Assembly: GCF_011742165.1 (NCBI RefSeq) | Contig: NZ_JAAQTO010000022.1 | Span: 1 to 51,869 of the forward strand | Length of the DNA: 51,869 nucleotides | Direction: 5' to 3' | From: Billgrantia bachuensis | Lineage (GTDB): Bacteria > Pseudomonadota > Gammaproteobacteria > Pseudomonadales > Halomonadaceae | In this document: positions 19,166 to 28,357 of the stretch, one piece after another | Layout of the letters: each line of letters begins with the position of its first letter | How positions within the stretch are numbered: the stretch's first letter is position 1 | Program-made: the position numbers and the translations under genes | The notes under the pieces: model-generated | Told to the model about the DNA's origin: nothing | What the model saw: only the letters and a program-made list of their open reading frames with translations | Databases searched by the model: none

Positions 19166-20614
19166 ATGTCCCACCCCTCCGAAACCACCCAGGCTACCCA
19201 GGCCACCGGCGCCAAACGACGCCACTGGCAGATCCCGCATATCTACGTCATTCTGTTCGTCTTCATCGCCATCGCTGCGGTGGCGACCCACTTCGTGCCG
19301 GCCGGTGAATTCGAGCGGATCCCCGGCCCCAATGGGCGCATCACCATCGATGCCGAATCCTTCCGGTTCGTCGAGCCCAATCCGACCGGCATCGTCGACT
19401 TCATGCTGGCGATACCCAATGGCCTGATGAGCGCCGGGGAGGTGGTGTTCTTCACTTTCATGATCGGCGGCATGTTCATGGTGTTGCGGCGCACCGGCAT
19501 CATCGAGATCGGCGTCGACAAGCTCAGCCGACGGTTTGCCGGCCGAAGCCTGCTGATGATCCCGACGCTGATGACGGTATTCGCCGTGGTCGCCACCATC
19601 ATCGGTACTCAGGAGCTGGCATTGGTCTACGTGCCCGTCATCCTGCCACTGATGATCGCCCTGCGCTTCGACTCGGTAACCGCCGCCGCCGTGGCGCTGT
19701 GCGCCACCACCGCGGGCTTCACGACCGGCATTCTCAACCCGATCAATACCGGGCTCGGTCAGCAGCTCTCCAACCTGCCGCTCTACTCCGGCTTCGGTCT
19801 GCGGGCCGCTGCCTTCGTGGTCGTGCTCGGCGCCGGTATCTTCTTCGTCATGCGCTATGCCCGCAAGGTCCAGGCCAGCCCCGAGCAGAGCCTGATGGCC
19901 GGTGACGAGACCGAGGCCGAGAAGCGCTCGCTGTACCAGCATGCCACCGATGAGGGCGCCCTGATGGCCAATGGCCGCCAGAAGCTGGCCGCCATCGCCA
20001 CCTTCGCCTTCTTCGGCCTGCTGGTCTACGGCGTGCTGCGCCAGGGCTGGTTCATGATGGAGATGGCCGGACTCTTCATTGTCATGGGCATCGTCGTCGG
20101 TCTGATCGCCGGACTTACCACCGATAGCATCTGCGAGGCCTTCAACAAGGGCTTTCGCGACGTGCTGGTCGGCGCCATGATCGCCGGCGTGGCCCGCGGG
20201 GTAGCCGTAGTGCTCGAGGATGGCCAGATCATGGATACTCTCGTCTTCGGTCTCGGCAACCTGGTCGGTGAACTGCCCACCCTGCTGTCGGCCATCGGCA
20301 TGTATGTCTCCCAACTGGCCTTCAATTTCGTGGTGCCCTCCGGCAGCGGCCAAGCGTTGGTCACCATGCCGATCATGGCACCGCTTTCCGACATCATTGG
20401 TGTGACTCGCCAGACCGCAGTGCTGGCCTACCAGCTCGGTGACGGAGTCGGTAACATTCTCTTCCCGACGTCCGGTTACTTCATGGCCACCCTGGCCATC
20501 GCCGGTGTGCCCTGGCAGAAGTGGGTGAAGTTCTTCTTCCCGCTGTTCTGCGTCTGGGTGCTGATCTCCATGGGCTTCCTCGCTTTCGCTCAGGCCACCC
20601 AATGGGTCGGCTGA
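19166..20614 (+). CDS. YfcC family membrane carrier (C4-dicarboxylate/basic amino acid type)
   Basis: A 482-residue inner-membrane protein with about 12 hydrophobic helices, starting MSHPSETTQATQATG before helix 1 (IYVILFVFIAIAAVATHFVP). Motifs AGEFERI, FTFMIGGMFMVLRRTGIIE, TTAGFTTGILNPINTGLGQ and FVVPSGSGQALVTMPIMAPL are typical of the DcuC-like YfcC/ArcD superfamily. The substrate of this family is poorly defined; members have been linked to dicarboxylates and basic amino acids. GAGG six bases before ATG supports the start. It diverges from the rpiR-allE-allA unit, and a ureide-derived substrate is possible but unproven. Confidence 0.85.
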   Translation: MSHPSETTQATQATGAKRRHWQIPHIYVILFVFIAIAAVATHFVPAGEFERIPGPNGRITIDAESFRFVEPNPTGIVDFMLAIPNGLMSAGEVVFFTFMIGGMFMVLRRTGIIEIGVDKLSRRFAGRSLLMIPTLMTVFAVVATIIGTQELALVYVPVILPLMIALRFDSVTAAAVALCATTAGFTTGILNPINTGLGQQLSNLPLYSGFGLRAAAFVVVLGAGIFFVMRYARKVQASPEQSLMAGDETEAEKRSLYQHATDEGALMANGRQKLAAIATFAFFGLLVYGVLRQGWFMMEMAGLFIVMGIVVGLIAGLTTDSICEAFNKGFRDVLVGAMIAGVARGVAVVLEDGQIMDTLVFGLGNLVGELPTLLSAIGMYVSQLAFNFVVPSGSGQALVTMPIMAPLSDIIGVTRQTAVLAYQLGDGVGNILFPTSGYFMATLAIAGVPWQKWVKFFFPLFCVWVLISMGFLAFAQATQWVG

Positions 20615-20643
20615 TCGGCTGAGCAGCATCCCGCACAGCCAAC

Positions 20644-20674
20644 AGGCCCTGCCCGGCTCGTCCGGGCGGGGCCT
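20644..20674. terminator. Bidirectional terminator between YfcC-type gene and puuE
   Basis: A 13-bp stem (AGGCCCTGCCCGG with CCGGGCGGGGCCT, one wobble) with a 5-nt loop lies between two convergent genes. No clear T-tract. Confidence 0.65.
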
Positions 20675-20708
20675 GCTCGTCACCCAGGGCGACAACATCA
20701 GCTGAGCC

Positions 20709-21641
20709 TCAGCGAGCCGGCGCCGGATGGTGCTCCATCCAGTGTTTGGCGATATCCACACGGCGCGTCACCCAGACCCGATCGTGCGCCTCGATATGAT
20801 CGAGGAAGTGCTGCAGGGCACGGAAGCGGCCGGGGCGGCCAAGCAGTCGGCAGTGCATGCCCACCGAGAGCATCTTCGGCGCTTCATCTCCCTCGGCATA
20901 CAGCACATCGAAGGCGTCACGCAGGTAGGTGAAGAAGTGCTCGGCGGTATTGAAGCCTTGGGGTGCAGCGAAACGCATGTCGTTACTGTCCAGGGTATAG
21001 GGCACGATCAGGTGATCGTGCTCGATGCCCTGGCTGTCGGCTGCGCGAGTCCAGAACGGCAGGTCGTCGCCGTAGTAGTCGCTGTCGTAGAGGAAGCCGC
21101 CCTCGTCCAGCACCAGCCGTCGGGTGTTGGGACTGTCGCGGCCGGTGTACCAGCCCTGCGGCTTCTCGCCGTAGAGGCGCTGGAAGATCTCCATGGCGCG
21201 CTGCAGATGCTCGCGCTCGACGTGCTCCGGCACCTCCTGGTAGTGGATCCAGCGATAGCCGTGGCAGGCGATCTCGTGACCCAGCTCCTTGAAGGCTTGG
21301 GCAACTTCGGGATGACGCTCCAGTGCCATGGCTACGCCGAACACCGTCAGTGGCAAGCCGCGGCGTTCGAATTCACGCAGAATGCGCCAGACACCGGCCC
21401 GTGAGCCGTACTCGTAGATCGACTCCATGCTCAGGTGACGATCGGGAAAGGCCGGGGCTCCGATGATCTCGGAGAGGAACTGCTCGGAGCCGGCATCGCC
21501 ATGCAGCACGCAGTTCTCTCCACCCTCTTCGTAGTTGAGCACGAACTGTACGGCGATTTTTGCTCGTCCCGGCCAGCTGGCATGGGGCGGATTGCGGCCA
21601 TAGCCGACGAGATCACGGGGGTAGTCAGGGCCAACGCTCAT
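20709..21641 (-). CDS. puuE: Allantoinase, PuuE/HpxB (polysaccharide deacetylase-like) type
   Basis: A 310-residue NodB-fold enzyme beginning MSVGPDYPRDLVGYGRNPPH. Family signatures include VQFVLNYEEGGENCVLHGD, SMESIYEYGSRAGVWRILREF, HEIACHGYRWIHY, EKPQGWYTGRDSPNTRRL and MLSVGMHCRLLGRPGR. PuuE hydrolyses (S)-allantoin to allantoate without the binuclear metal centre of AllB. It diverges from the allantoin racemase gene across a 577-bp AT-rich region with several TGTATACA-type sites. AGAGGAAGT precedes the ATG. Confidence 0.95.
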   Translation of the reverse strand: MSVGPDYPRDLVGYGRNPPHASWPGRAKIAVQFVLNYEEGGENCVLHGDAGSEQFLSEIIGAPAFPDRHLSMESIYEYGSRAGVWRILREFERRGLPLTVFGVAMALERHPEVAQAFKELGHEIACHGYRWIHYQEVPEHVEREHLQRAMEIFQRLYGEKPQGWYTGRDSPNTRRLVLDEGGFLYDSDYYGDDLPFWTRAADSQGIEHDHLIVPYTLDSNDMRFAAPQGFNTAEHFFTYLRDAFDVLYAEGDEAPKMLSVGMHCRLLGRPGRFRALQHFLDHIEAHDRVWVTRRVDIAKHWMEHHPAPAR

Positions 21642-22218
21642 GAGTACTTCCTCTTGTTCTCAACCTGCTTTGTGTGGAACTCAATTCAGCCTCGCCGGCT
21701 TTGCGCAACACAAAGTGTATACAATAAGAAAGATAATCTGTATCCAACCAGACTGCAACCGGTGCTGCCAACTTCACATCACACCACGGCGGACCTGCAT
21801 AGGCACTAGGCCTGACAGGCAAGTGCCGTTTCTTGCCTCAGCGAGCAGGCCGAGGCGTGATGCCTACCCCTCTTTGTATACAAAAAATGCAGCGACTTGC
21901 AACCACGTTTATGGGAGGGGTCAGCTCTTGCCTAGTTTCCTTCCAGCTCAGAATGACGATGGAGAGTGAGAGGCACCGGAAATGTATACACTTTTATTAA
22001 GGAATAGTCGTCAATAAGGCTTTCTCCATCTTGCATACGACTTAAGTATAGGCTGAAGAAAGTTCTATGTTTTTGCTTCTTTAATAATAAATATTTGTTT
22101 TTAAAAGGTTTATCTCGGCAATGCCAGACGAAGTGAAATGCTTGCGCTCAATGCTCGCAACGCCTATTTTGTGTACAAAGACATTTTTTATTGTTCACAA
22201 GAAGACTTCGGAGCTCGC
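21642..22218. promoter_or_regulatory. Long AT-rich divergent control region with four TGTATACA-type sites
   Basis: No convincing gene lies in these 577 bp between divergent puuE and the allantoin racemase gene. Three exact TGTATACA sites occur at 21716-21723, 21875-21882 (within the 12-bp palindrome TTTGTATACAAA) and 21983-21990, and a TGTGTACA variant at 22170-22177. They match the FadR-subfamily GntR pattern TNGT-N-ACNA. The spread of sites suggests cooperative or looping control of both genes by the regulator encoded at 26063-26809. Confidence 0.65.
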
Positions 22219-22965
22219 ATGCGCCTACGCATCATCAACCCCAACACCACGGTCGCGATGACCTACAAGATCGGCGAAGCGGCGCGACGCGTGGCGGCTA
22301 GCGACACGACCATCGTAGCGACGCAGCCGGTGGACGGCCCGGTTTCGATCGAGAGCCACTTCGACGAGGCCATCAGCGCGGTGGGCGTGGTGGAGGAAGT
22401 GCTGGCCGGAGAGAAGGAGGCTACCGACGCTTATGTCATCGCCTGCTTCGGCGACCCGGGGCTGCTGGCGGCACGCGAGCTGACCCGCGCACCGGTCATC
22501 GGTATCGCCGAGGCGGCCTTTCACGCCGCCACCCTGATCAGCACCCGGTTTTCGGTAGTCACCACCCTCTCACGCACCGCCATCATCGCCGAGCACCTGC
22601 TGGAGCAGTACGGTTTCCGTCATCACTGCCGCCGGGTACGTGCCGCCGAGATTCCCGTGCTGGACCTGGAGGAGAACGGCTCGGCGGCGCTTTCACGGAT
22701 CGTCGAGGAGTGCCGCCGGGCGCGCGACGAAGATGGTATCGGCGCCATCGTGCTGGGCTGTGGCGGCATGGCTGACCTGACCGAAACCATTTCCCGCGAG
22801 GTCGGCCTGCCGGTAATCGAGGGCGTCACGGCCGCGGTCAAGCTCGCCGAAGCCCTCGTCGGCCTGGGGCTCGGCACCAGCAAGCATGGCGACCTGGCGT
22901 TCCCGCGCCCCAAAGCCTTCAACGGACGCTTCGAGAGGTACTCGAATCTCACGCCCGGACACTGA
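22219..22965 (+). CDS. hpxA: Allantoin racemase / hydantoin racemase
   Basis: A 248-residue Asp/Glu/hydantoin racemase beginning MRLRIINPNTTVAMTYKIGE. Both catalytic cysteines are present: Cys76 in VIACFGDPGL and Cys181 in IVLGCGGMADL, the positions known for hydantoin racemase HyuE. Next to allantoinase and ureide permeases the likely role is racemising (R)-allantoin, as HpxA does in Klebsiella; hydantoin racemase is the alternative. I chose ATG 22219, with GGAG five bases upstream, because the preceding in-frame codons lie in AT-rich promoter sequence. Confidence 0.9.
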   Translation: MRLRIINPNTTVAMTYKIGEAARRVAASDTTIVATQPVDGPVSIESHFDEAISAVGVVEEVLAGEKEATDAYVIACFGDPGLLAARELTRAPVIGIAEAAFHAATLISTRFSVVTTLSRTAIIAEHLLEQYGFRHHCRRVRAAEIPVLDLEENGSAALSRIVEECRRARDEDGIGAIVLGCGGMADLTETISREVGLPVIEGVTAAVKLAEALVGLGLGTSKHGDLAFPRPKAFNGRFERYSNLTPGH

Positions 22966-23084
22966 CACCCGACCCATAACGACACTCATAACAACACGCC
23001 TTGAGCACGTCACGCCACAGAGCCCCGGAGCAGCACCGGGCACAACCACAACATAATAGAGCAACGACTTGCGAGGAAAGAGAC

Positions 23085-24461
23085 ATGCAACACACCAACT
23101 CACACAGCACGGCGGCCGACCCGGCCCCCCTGGCGGCGGCCACGCCTGACGCCTCCAAGGCGCTGGGCGAGGAAACGCTAGCGCCCCAGAAGACTCGCAT
23201 CATGGGGCGCACCTCATACTTTCTTGCCTGGTTCGGTGGCTGCGTGTCGATCGGCACCTTCACCATGGGGTCCAGCGTGGTCGGCACCCTCAACCTGATC
23301 CAGGCAACCCTGGCCATCGCCATCGGCTGCTTCGTGATCGGCATCGCCCTGGCCGTCAATGGCGCAGCCGGCTACAAGTACGGCATCCCGTTCATGGTGC
23401 AGGCACGCAGCGCCTTCGGTTTTGCCGGTACGCGCCTGCCCGGCCTGGTCCGGGCCGTTCCGGCGGTGGTGTGGTATGGCTTTCAGAGCTGGATCGGTGC
23501 CGGGGCGCTGAACATGGTCTCGGCCACCCTGTTCGGCTTCGACAATCTGGTGTTCTACTTCATTACCTTCCAGTTCCTGCAGATCGGCCTCTCGGTGATG
23601 GGTTTCCAGGGCATCAAGTGGCTGGAAAACATCGGCAGCGCCTTCATCCTCGCCTCGCTGGTCTACATGTTCTACAGCACGGTAGTGCGCTACGGCGATG
23701 TGCTCTCCGCCAACCTGTTGACCATGGAGGGCTCCTGGGGCATGCCGTTCTGGGGCGCCACCATGCTATTCCTGGGCATCTACAGCACCATGATGCTCAA
23801 CGTCAGCGATTATTCGCGCGAGCACAAGGAGGGCACCGGCCAGAGCCTGCTCACCACGATCTATGCCATGTCGATCTTGCCCTGCACGCTGTTCATGGGC
23901 CTGATCGGCTACATGGTCTCCGAAGCCACCGGCACCGCTGACCCCATCCAGGTCTTCGCCAATGCGGTGGACAATACGCCGCTGCTGATGACCACGCTGC
24001 TGTTCATCGCCTTCGCCCAGGTCACCACCAACGTACTCAATAACGTAGTGCCGCCGACCTACGTGCTGATGGACGTGTTCAAGCTGAAGTTCACCACCTC
24101 CACGGTGATCGTCGGCCTGCTGGCCTTCGCCACCTTCCCCTGGAAGCTGGTGCAGCCCGATTCGGCGGCCGGTCTGCAACTCTTCGTGCAGACATATTCC
24201 GCCTTCCTCGGCCCGATCTTCGCCGTCCTGGTGGTCGACTACTACCTGATTCGCCGTCGCACCCTGGACCTCGGCAAGCTCTATGACGAAAACGGCCCGT
24301 ACCAGGGCGTCAACGTGGCGGCGCTGATCGCCACCGCCGTGGGCATCGTCGCGGCGCTGACCTTTTCCGCCGTGTCCTGGTACGCCAGCCTGATCCCGGC
24401 CGGCCTGACCTACTACCTGCTGATGCAGTACTGGGCCCCCTGCCAGCGCTTCCGCCAGTAG
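23085..24461 (+). CDS. NCS1 family permease (allantoin/hydantoin type), first of two
   Basis: A 458-residue inner-membrane transporter with about 12 helices. The Mhp1-type substrate-site motif is seen in VVWYGFQSWIGAG (Trp and Gln four residues apart), with YGIPFMVQARSAFG upstream and the later NVSDYSREHKEG and VVDYYLIRRR. NCS1 carriers import hydantoins, allantoin, cytosine or uracil with Na+ or H+. It lies 119 bp after the allantoin racemase, so allantoin is the best guess. The start ATG 23085 is preceded by GCGAGGAAAGAGAC; the N-terminal 40 residues are hydrophilic. Confidence 0.92.
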   Translation: MQHTNSHSTAADPAPLAAATPDASKALGEETLAPQKTRIMGRTSYFLAWFGGCVSIGTFTMGSSVVGTLNLIQATLAIAIGCFVIGIALAVNGAAGYKYGIPFMVQARSAFGFAGTRLPGLVRAVPAVVWYGFQSWIGAGALNMVSATLFGFDNLVFYFITFQFLQIGLSVMGFQGIKWLENIGSAFILASLVYMFYSTVVRYGDVLSANLLTMEGSWGMPFWGATMLFLGIYSTMMLNVSDYSREHKEGTGQSLLTTIYAMSILPCTLFMGLIGYMVSEATGTADPIQVFANAVDNTPLLMTTLLFIAFAQVTTNVLNNVVPPTYVLMDVFKLKFTTSTVIVGLLAFATFPWKLVQPDSAAGLQLFVQTYSAFLGPIFAVLVVDYYLIRRRTLDLGKLYDENGPYQGVNVAALIATAVGIVAALTFSAVSWYASLIPAGLTYYLLMQYWAPCQRFRQ

Positions 24462-24480
24462 CCTCGTGCGGCCCCGCTTC

Positions 24481-24513
24481 GCCCTCCCGGTCATGCCGGG
24501 CGGGCGAGTTTTC
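24481..24513 (+). terminator. Hairpin with T-tract between the two NCS1 genes
   Basis: GCCCTCCCGG, TCATG and CCGGGCGGGC form a 10-bp stem with one mismatch, followed by GAGTTTTC. It may partly terminate transcription before the second NCS1 gene. Confidence 0.6.
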
Positions 24514-24536
24514 TTACAACGACAACGGTGACGACG

Positions 24537-25994
24537 ATGCAAGACAACGAGCTGAACATCCAGAACATCGATCCATCGCTATATAACGAGGACCTGGCCC
24601 CGCTGAAGCACAAGGATCGCAACTGGGGCGCCTTCGAGATCTTCAACGTGTGGTCGAACGATATCCAGAGCCTGTTCGGCTACACCCTGGCAGCCTCGCT
24701 GTTCCTGACCTATGGACTCAACGGCTGGGCGGTCATGGCGGCCATCATCCTGGCCGGGGTGATCGTCATGTTCCTGGTCAACCTGACCGGCAAGCCCAGC
24801 GTCAAGTACGGCATCCCCTTCCCTGTCATGGTCCGCGCCAGCATGGGGGTGCGTGGCGCCAATCTACCGGCCATGCTGCGCGCGATCATCGGCATCTTCT
24901 GGTATGGCGTGCAGACCTACTTCGCCTCCACCGCGGTGGCGCTGTTGATCACCGCGCTGTTCGGTGCCGGCGATGGCGCAACCTTTCTCGGTCTCTCCGG
25001 CGTGGCCTGGGTGTCGTTCGTGATCGTCTGGCTGTTCCAGATCGCGATCTTCTGGCAAGGCATCGAGCGTATCAAGCACTTCCTCAACTGGGCCGGCCCG
25101 CTGGTCTACGTGGTGATGGTGGCGCTGATGATCGTGGTCTGGTACCAGGCCGGCGATGAGTTGCTGCCTGCCATCAGCACCATCTTCAGCGCCGACGCCG
25201 AGCGCAGCGGTAGCGCCGTGACTGCCTTCCTGGCGATCGTCGGCACCATGGTGGCCTATTTCGCCGCCGTGGTGATCAACTTCGGTGACTTCACCCGCTT
25301 CGTCAGGACCGAGCGCCAGATGAAGCTCGGCAATCTGCTGGGTCTGCCGCTCAACGTGGCCTTCTTCTCGTTCATTGCGCTGATCATTACCGCCGGTACC
25401 CTGGTGCTGTTCGGCGAGGCCTTGACCAACCCGGCCGACATCGTCGAGCGGGTCGACTCCCTGCCGCTGACCATCGTCGCCGCACTGACCTTCTTTGCCG
25501 CTACCGTCGGCATCAACCTGGTGGCCAATTTCATCCCGCCGGCCTACGACCTGGCCAATCTGTTCCCCAGCAAGATCAGCTTCAAGGTCGGTGGGCTGAT
25601 TACCGCCGTGGTGGCCTTCTTCGTCGGCGCGCTGTGGGTCTCTGTGATCAGTCAGATCGGCGTACCGGGCTTCGTCAACGCACTCGGTGCCATCGTCGCG
25701 CCCTTCTACGGCATCATCGTGGTGGATTACTACCTGGTGAAGCGGCAGCACCTCGACATGCAGCAGCTGTTCTCCTCCGAGCCGGGCAGTGCCTACTACT
25801 ACGTCAAGGGTTGGAACCATCGGGCACTGCTGGCCTTCGGCGGCGCGGCGCTGTTCTCGATCTCTACCGTGCTGGTGCCGGCGCTAGCCAGCCTCGGCGG
25901 CTATGGCTGGATGATTGGCGCCGCGCTCGGCGGTGCCTTCTACTACGGATTGATGCTGAGCTATCGCCCGGCGGCCGCAACACCGGCTATCTGA
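24537..25994 (+). CDS. NCS1 family permease, second of two
   Basis: A 485-residue transporter of the same superfamily as its neighbour but clearly divergent from it. It starts MQDNELNIQNIDPSLYNEDL and then WGAFEIFNVWSNDIQSLFGY; the site motif reads IFWYGVQTYFAS (Trp and Gln four apart), with NFGDFTRFVRTERQM and VVDYYLVKRQHLD later. These features are closest to the cytosine/uracil/hydantoin branch. ATG at 24537 is chosen; GTG at 24528 in frame is possible. Two tandem NCS1 carriers beside two NCS2 carriers suggest separate uptake of several purine breakdown compounds. A strong terminator follows. Confidence 0.9.
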   Translation: MQDNELNIQNIDPSLYNEDLAPLKHKDRNWGAFEIFNVWSNDIQSLFGYTLAASLFLTYGLNGWAVMAAIILAGVIVMFLVNLTGKPSVKYGIPFPVMVRASMGVRGANLPAMLRAIIGIFWYGVQTYFASTAVALLITALFGAGDGATFLGLSGVAWVSFVIVWLFQIAIFWQGIERIKHFLNWAGPLVYVVMVALMIVVWYQAGDELLPAISTIFSADAERSGSAVTAFLAIVGTMVAYFAAVVINFGDFTRFVRTERQMKLGNLLGLPLNVAFFSFIALIITAGTLVLFGEALTNPADIVERVDSLPLTIVAALTFFAATVGINLVANFIPPAYDLANLFPSKISFKVGGLITAVVAFFVGALWVSVISQIGVPGFVNALGAIVAPFYGIIVVDYYLVKRQHLDMQQLFSSEPGSAYYYVKGWNHRALLAFGGAALFSISTVLVPALASLGGYGWMIGAALGGAFYYGLMLSYRPAAATPAI

Positions 25995-26011
25995 CGAAAG
26001 CACTAAGGGCA

Positions 26012-26045
26012 AATGGCGCCTCCGGCCTGGCCGGGGGCGCCATTG
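26012..26045. terminator. Bidirectional terminator between NCS1 operon and gntR
   Basis: AATGGCGCC and GGCGCCATT form a perfect outer stem around an inner CCGGCC/GGCCGG stem, in the 68-bp gap between convergent genes. Confidence 0.75.
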
Positions 26046-26062
26046 TCTTGTCCGGATAACGC

Positions 26063-26809
26063 CTAGATGCCGAAGATGCGCTGCAGGTCCGGCGTTTCTT
26101 CTTCTTCCTCGACGATGGAGAGGGAGGCTTCGATGGCCTTGAGATGACGACTCATGAAGGCGGTGGCCCGCTCACCGTTCTTGGCTTCGAGAAAGCCGAT
26201 GAGGTCGTCGTGGTCGTGGGACTCGCAGCCCAGATGGCCGGAACTGCCGTAGACGGCAAGGATCAATGAGGAGCGTGAGCACAGCTGGCCGACGAATGCC
26301 GCCAGCGTGGCATTACCGGAAAGCTGCGCCAGTCGTTCGTGAAAGGCGGCGGAGAGCTTGATCGCACGGCTCTGCTCACCCGAACGGAGCGCCTCGCGCT
26401 CACGCCGAGCCATGTCGCGCAGCTCGCTCACGTTCTCAGGTTTGATACGGCGGGCGACCTCGGGCATCAGTCCGCACTCCACCATCTGGCGGGCGTCGAA
26501 GACATCCTTCGCTTCGTCGGCGGTGGGCCGCGTCACGCTGGCGCCGCGCCGCGGTGTCAGCGTGACCAGTTGTTCCAGGGCCAGGCGCTGAAGTATCTTG
26601 CGAATGCCGGTACGGCTGATGCCGAACACCTCGGCCAGGGCATCCTCGCGCAGGCGTGCCCCGGGACGCAGACGGTGCTCGATGATGGCATCGCTGATGG
26701 TGCGATAGATCGCCTCGTGGCGCTCCGCCCCATCGCCATTCTTGCCCAAGCGCCGAGGCTTGGCCTTGCTCGAATCGCCATCGTCGGCCAGGCTCTGCCG
26801 CTGGTTCAT
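26063..26809 (-). CDS. GntR family regulator (FadR/FCD type), probable purine-degradation regulator
   Basis: A 248-residue regulator. After a basic, disordered N-terminus, the winged HTH spans roughly residues 30-95 (RPGARLREDALAEVFGISRT, GIRKILQRLALEQLV, RRGASVTRPT), followed by an FCD domain with FDARQMVECGLMP, AFHERLAQLSGN and ESHDHDDLIGFLEAK. It lies between the NCS1 genes and puuD, and a TTGTATACG site is 36 nt upstream of its start, suggesting autoregulation. Its counterpart in Klebsiella may be HpxS, the GntR regulator beside the allantoin racemase and allantoinase genes. It is the best candidate to bind the TGTATACA sites of the window; this is inference. Confidence 0.9.
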   Translation of the reverse strand: MNQRQSLADDGDSSKAKPRRLGKNGDGAERHEAIYRTISDAIIEHRLRPGARLREDALAEVFGISRTGIRKILQRLALEQLVTLTPRRGASVTRPTADEAKDVFDARQMVECGLMPEVARRIKPENVSELRDMARREREALRSGEQSRAIKLSAAFHERLAQLSGNATLAAFVGQLCSRSSLILAVYGSSGHLGCESHDHDDLIGFLEAKNGERATAFMSRHLKAIEASLSIVEEEEETPDLQRIFGI

Positions 26810-26844
26810 GGTCGCCCTCCTCGCATCCCGTCACTGCCAGTCAT

Positions 26845-26852
26845 TGTATACG
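26845..26852. promoter_or_regulatory. TGTATACG operator upstream of gntR
   Basis: ATTGTATACG lies 36 nt upstream of the GntR start codon and matches seven of eight bases of the TGTATACA motif at the other purine promoters. Confidence 0.5.
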
Positions 26853-26877
26853 TTTCTTCCGCCAACTCGAACCAAAC

Positions 26878-26910
26878 GCCCCCAGCACCGCCGACAAGCA
26901 GGCTGGGGGC
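26878..26910 (-). terminator. Probable terminator downstream of puuD
   Basis: GCCCCCAGC and GCTGGGGGC form a perfect 9-bp stem 22-54 nt past the puuD stop; on the minus strand it is followed by GTTTGG, a weak T-run. Confidence 0.6.
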
Positions 26911-26931
26911 AAACGGGCCCGCGAACTCGAT

Positions 26932-28134
26932 TTACTCCGACCAGGCAGCGATTGCGTCGCGCTCCTCGTCGGTCATGCCGGTCATGTTGCCCAGCGGCAT
27001 GTACTTGCTGGCCACCACTTCCTGAATCTTCTCGCGATGCCCTTCGATCTGAGCCGTGGTGTCGTAGATCACTCCCGCCGGGGCCGAGCCAAAGCCCGCC
27101 TGAGTCGGGTTGGCCGAGTGGCAGGAGGCGCAGCGTGACTCGATGATGGCCTCGACCTCGGCCAGGCTCGTACCCTCACCGCCATCGGCACCATTCGAAG
27201 CTCCAGTTCCCGGCATGCCGACCCAGAAGGCCACGGCGATCAGCGCCACTCCGGCTACCGGGTAGGCGGGCTGGATCTTGCCGGCGTGCATCAGCACGAA
27301 GAACTGCCGAATCAGCGCCCCGGCGAAGATGAACAGCGCCATCAGCACCCAGGCGTACTCATGGCTGTACACGAAGGAGTAGTGGTTGCTGATCATCAGC
27401 AGCACAACCGGCAGGGTGAAGTAGGTGTTATGCACCGAGCGCTGCTTGCCGCGCTTGCCGTCCAGCGGATTGGGCGTTTCGCCCGCCTTCATGGCCTTCA
27501 CCATGCGCCGTTGGCCGGGGATGATCCAGAAGAAGACATTGGCCGACATGGCGGTGGCCATGACGGCACCGGTGAGCAGGAACGCGGCACGCCCCGAGAA
27601 CATCTGCACGCTGAGATAGGAGACCACGACCATCATCACGGCCACGGCCAGGCTCAGGATCCCGTCGCGATCCATGTTGGGGCTGATGCGCTTGCACAGC
27701 TCGTTATAGACCACCCAGCCCCCGAGCAGGAACGCCAGCGCCAGGAGATTGGCCTGCCAGCCGCTCATGCCGGCGGCCCACGCCCAGTCGCTGTTGGGGT
27801 TGACCAGATAGAAGCCCGGATTGGCCATGTACAGCAAGACGAACAGGGCGAAACCGGAAAGCCAGGTGGTGTAGGCCTTCCAGAACGACCAGTGCAGATC
27901 TTCCGGCAGCTTGTCGGGCGCCGTGGCGTACTTCTGATTGTGGTAGAAGCCGCCGCCGTGTACGGCCCACATCTCGCCGAACACGCCCTTGTCACGGTCC
28001 TCGGCCGCCTTGGGCTTGCGCAGTCCGTTATCCAGCATCACGAAGTAGATCGACTCGCCGATCCAGGCGATGGCCGCGATGACGTGCAGCCAGCGCAGCA
28101 TGAAGTTGACGAAATCCAGGAGGTAAGCTTGCAT
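26932..28134 (-). CDS. puuD: Membrane-bound urate hydroxylase with C-terminal cytochrome c domain
   Basis: A 400-residue integral membrane protein with about eight N-terminal helices (first: FMLRWLHVIAAIAWIGESIY) and a C-terminal cytochrome c domain containing CASCH at about residue 335 and a MPLGNMTGM methionine-ligand loop. This architecture is that of PuuD urate oxidase, which converts urate to 5-hydroxyisourate and passes electrons to the respiratory chain instead of making peroxide. Conserved HGGGFYHNQKY and HNTYFTLPVVLLMISNHYSF are family markers. It is transcribed alone, away from the uraH-uraD pair that handles its product. Confidence 0.95.
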   Translation of the reverse strand: MQAYLLDFVNFMLRWLHVIAAIAWIGESIYFVMLDNGLRKPKAAEDRDKGVFGEMWAVHGGGFYHNQKYATAPDKLPEDLHWSFWKAYTTWLSGFALFVLLYMANPGFYLVNPNSDWAWAAGMSGWQANLLALAFLLGGWVVYNELCKRISPNMDRDGILSLAVAVMMVVVSYLSVQMFSGRAAFLLTGAVMATAMSANVFFWIIPGQRRMVKAMKAGETPNPLDGKRGKQRSVHNTYFTLPVVLLMISNHYSFVYSHEYAWVLMALFIFAGALIRQFFVLMHAGKIQPAYPVAGVALIAVAFWVGMPGTGASNGADGGEGTSLAEVEAIIESRCASCHSANPTQAGFGSAPAGVIYDTTAQIEGHREKIQEVVASKYMPLGNMTGMTDEERDAIAAWSE

Positions 28135-28204
28135 CAGGTGGTCTCAGCTTAGTTGTTGTTGACGCCGCATCGCGGAGCGCAGCCAGTTTTCTAATGCGCC
28201 AGGG

Positions 28205-28354
28205 AAGCGCTGATCAATTTGCGAGCCGGATGAAGCACAAGGCGCGCGGCGCGCAGAAACCGGAGCCTATGGGGTATAGGTGTGGATTTCGACGGTCCGA
28301 CGCTTCGGCACCGCGCAACGCAGTGATTCGCCCGCGCAGCCATTGATTAGCGTT
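28205..28354. repeat. Fold-back intergenic repeat between puuD and uraH
   Basis: Outer arms AAGCGCTGATCAAT and ATTGATTAGCGTT pair with one bulge and one wobble over about 150 bp. The core at 28248-28265 matches 17 of 18 bases with the element at 2677-2694, and is followed by a perfect small stem CCTAT-GGGGT-ATAGG where the other copy has TTGA/TCAA. Typical of a dispersed REP-like element; it lies in the spacer between puuD and the uraH stop. Confidence 0.6.
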
Positions 28355-28357
28355 TCC

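Noticed and set aside
18950..20761. A 603-codon open frame on the minus strand opposite the YfcC-type gene
   Set aside because: It is rich in His, Asp, Gly and Gln with no recognisable domain, and is the complement of a well-supported membrane carrier. Long antisense frames are expected in GC-rich DNA.
21640..21969. A 109-codon open frame in the puuE-hpxA intergenic region
   Set aside because: Its start overlaps the puuE start region on the other strand, it spans TGTATACA operators, is Cys/Arg-rich without a domain, and has no ribosome site.
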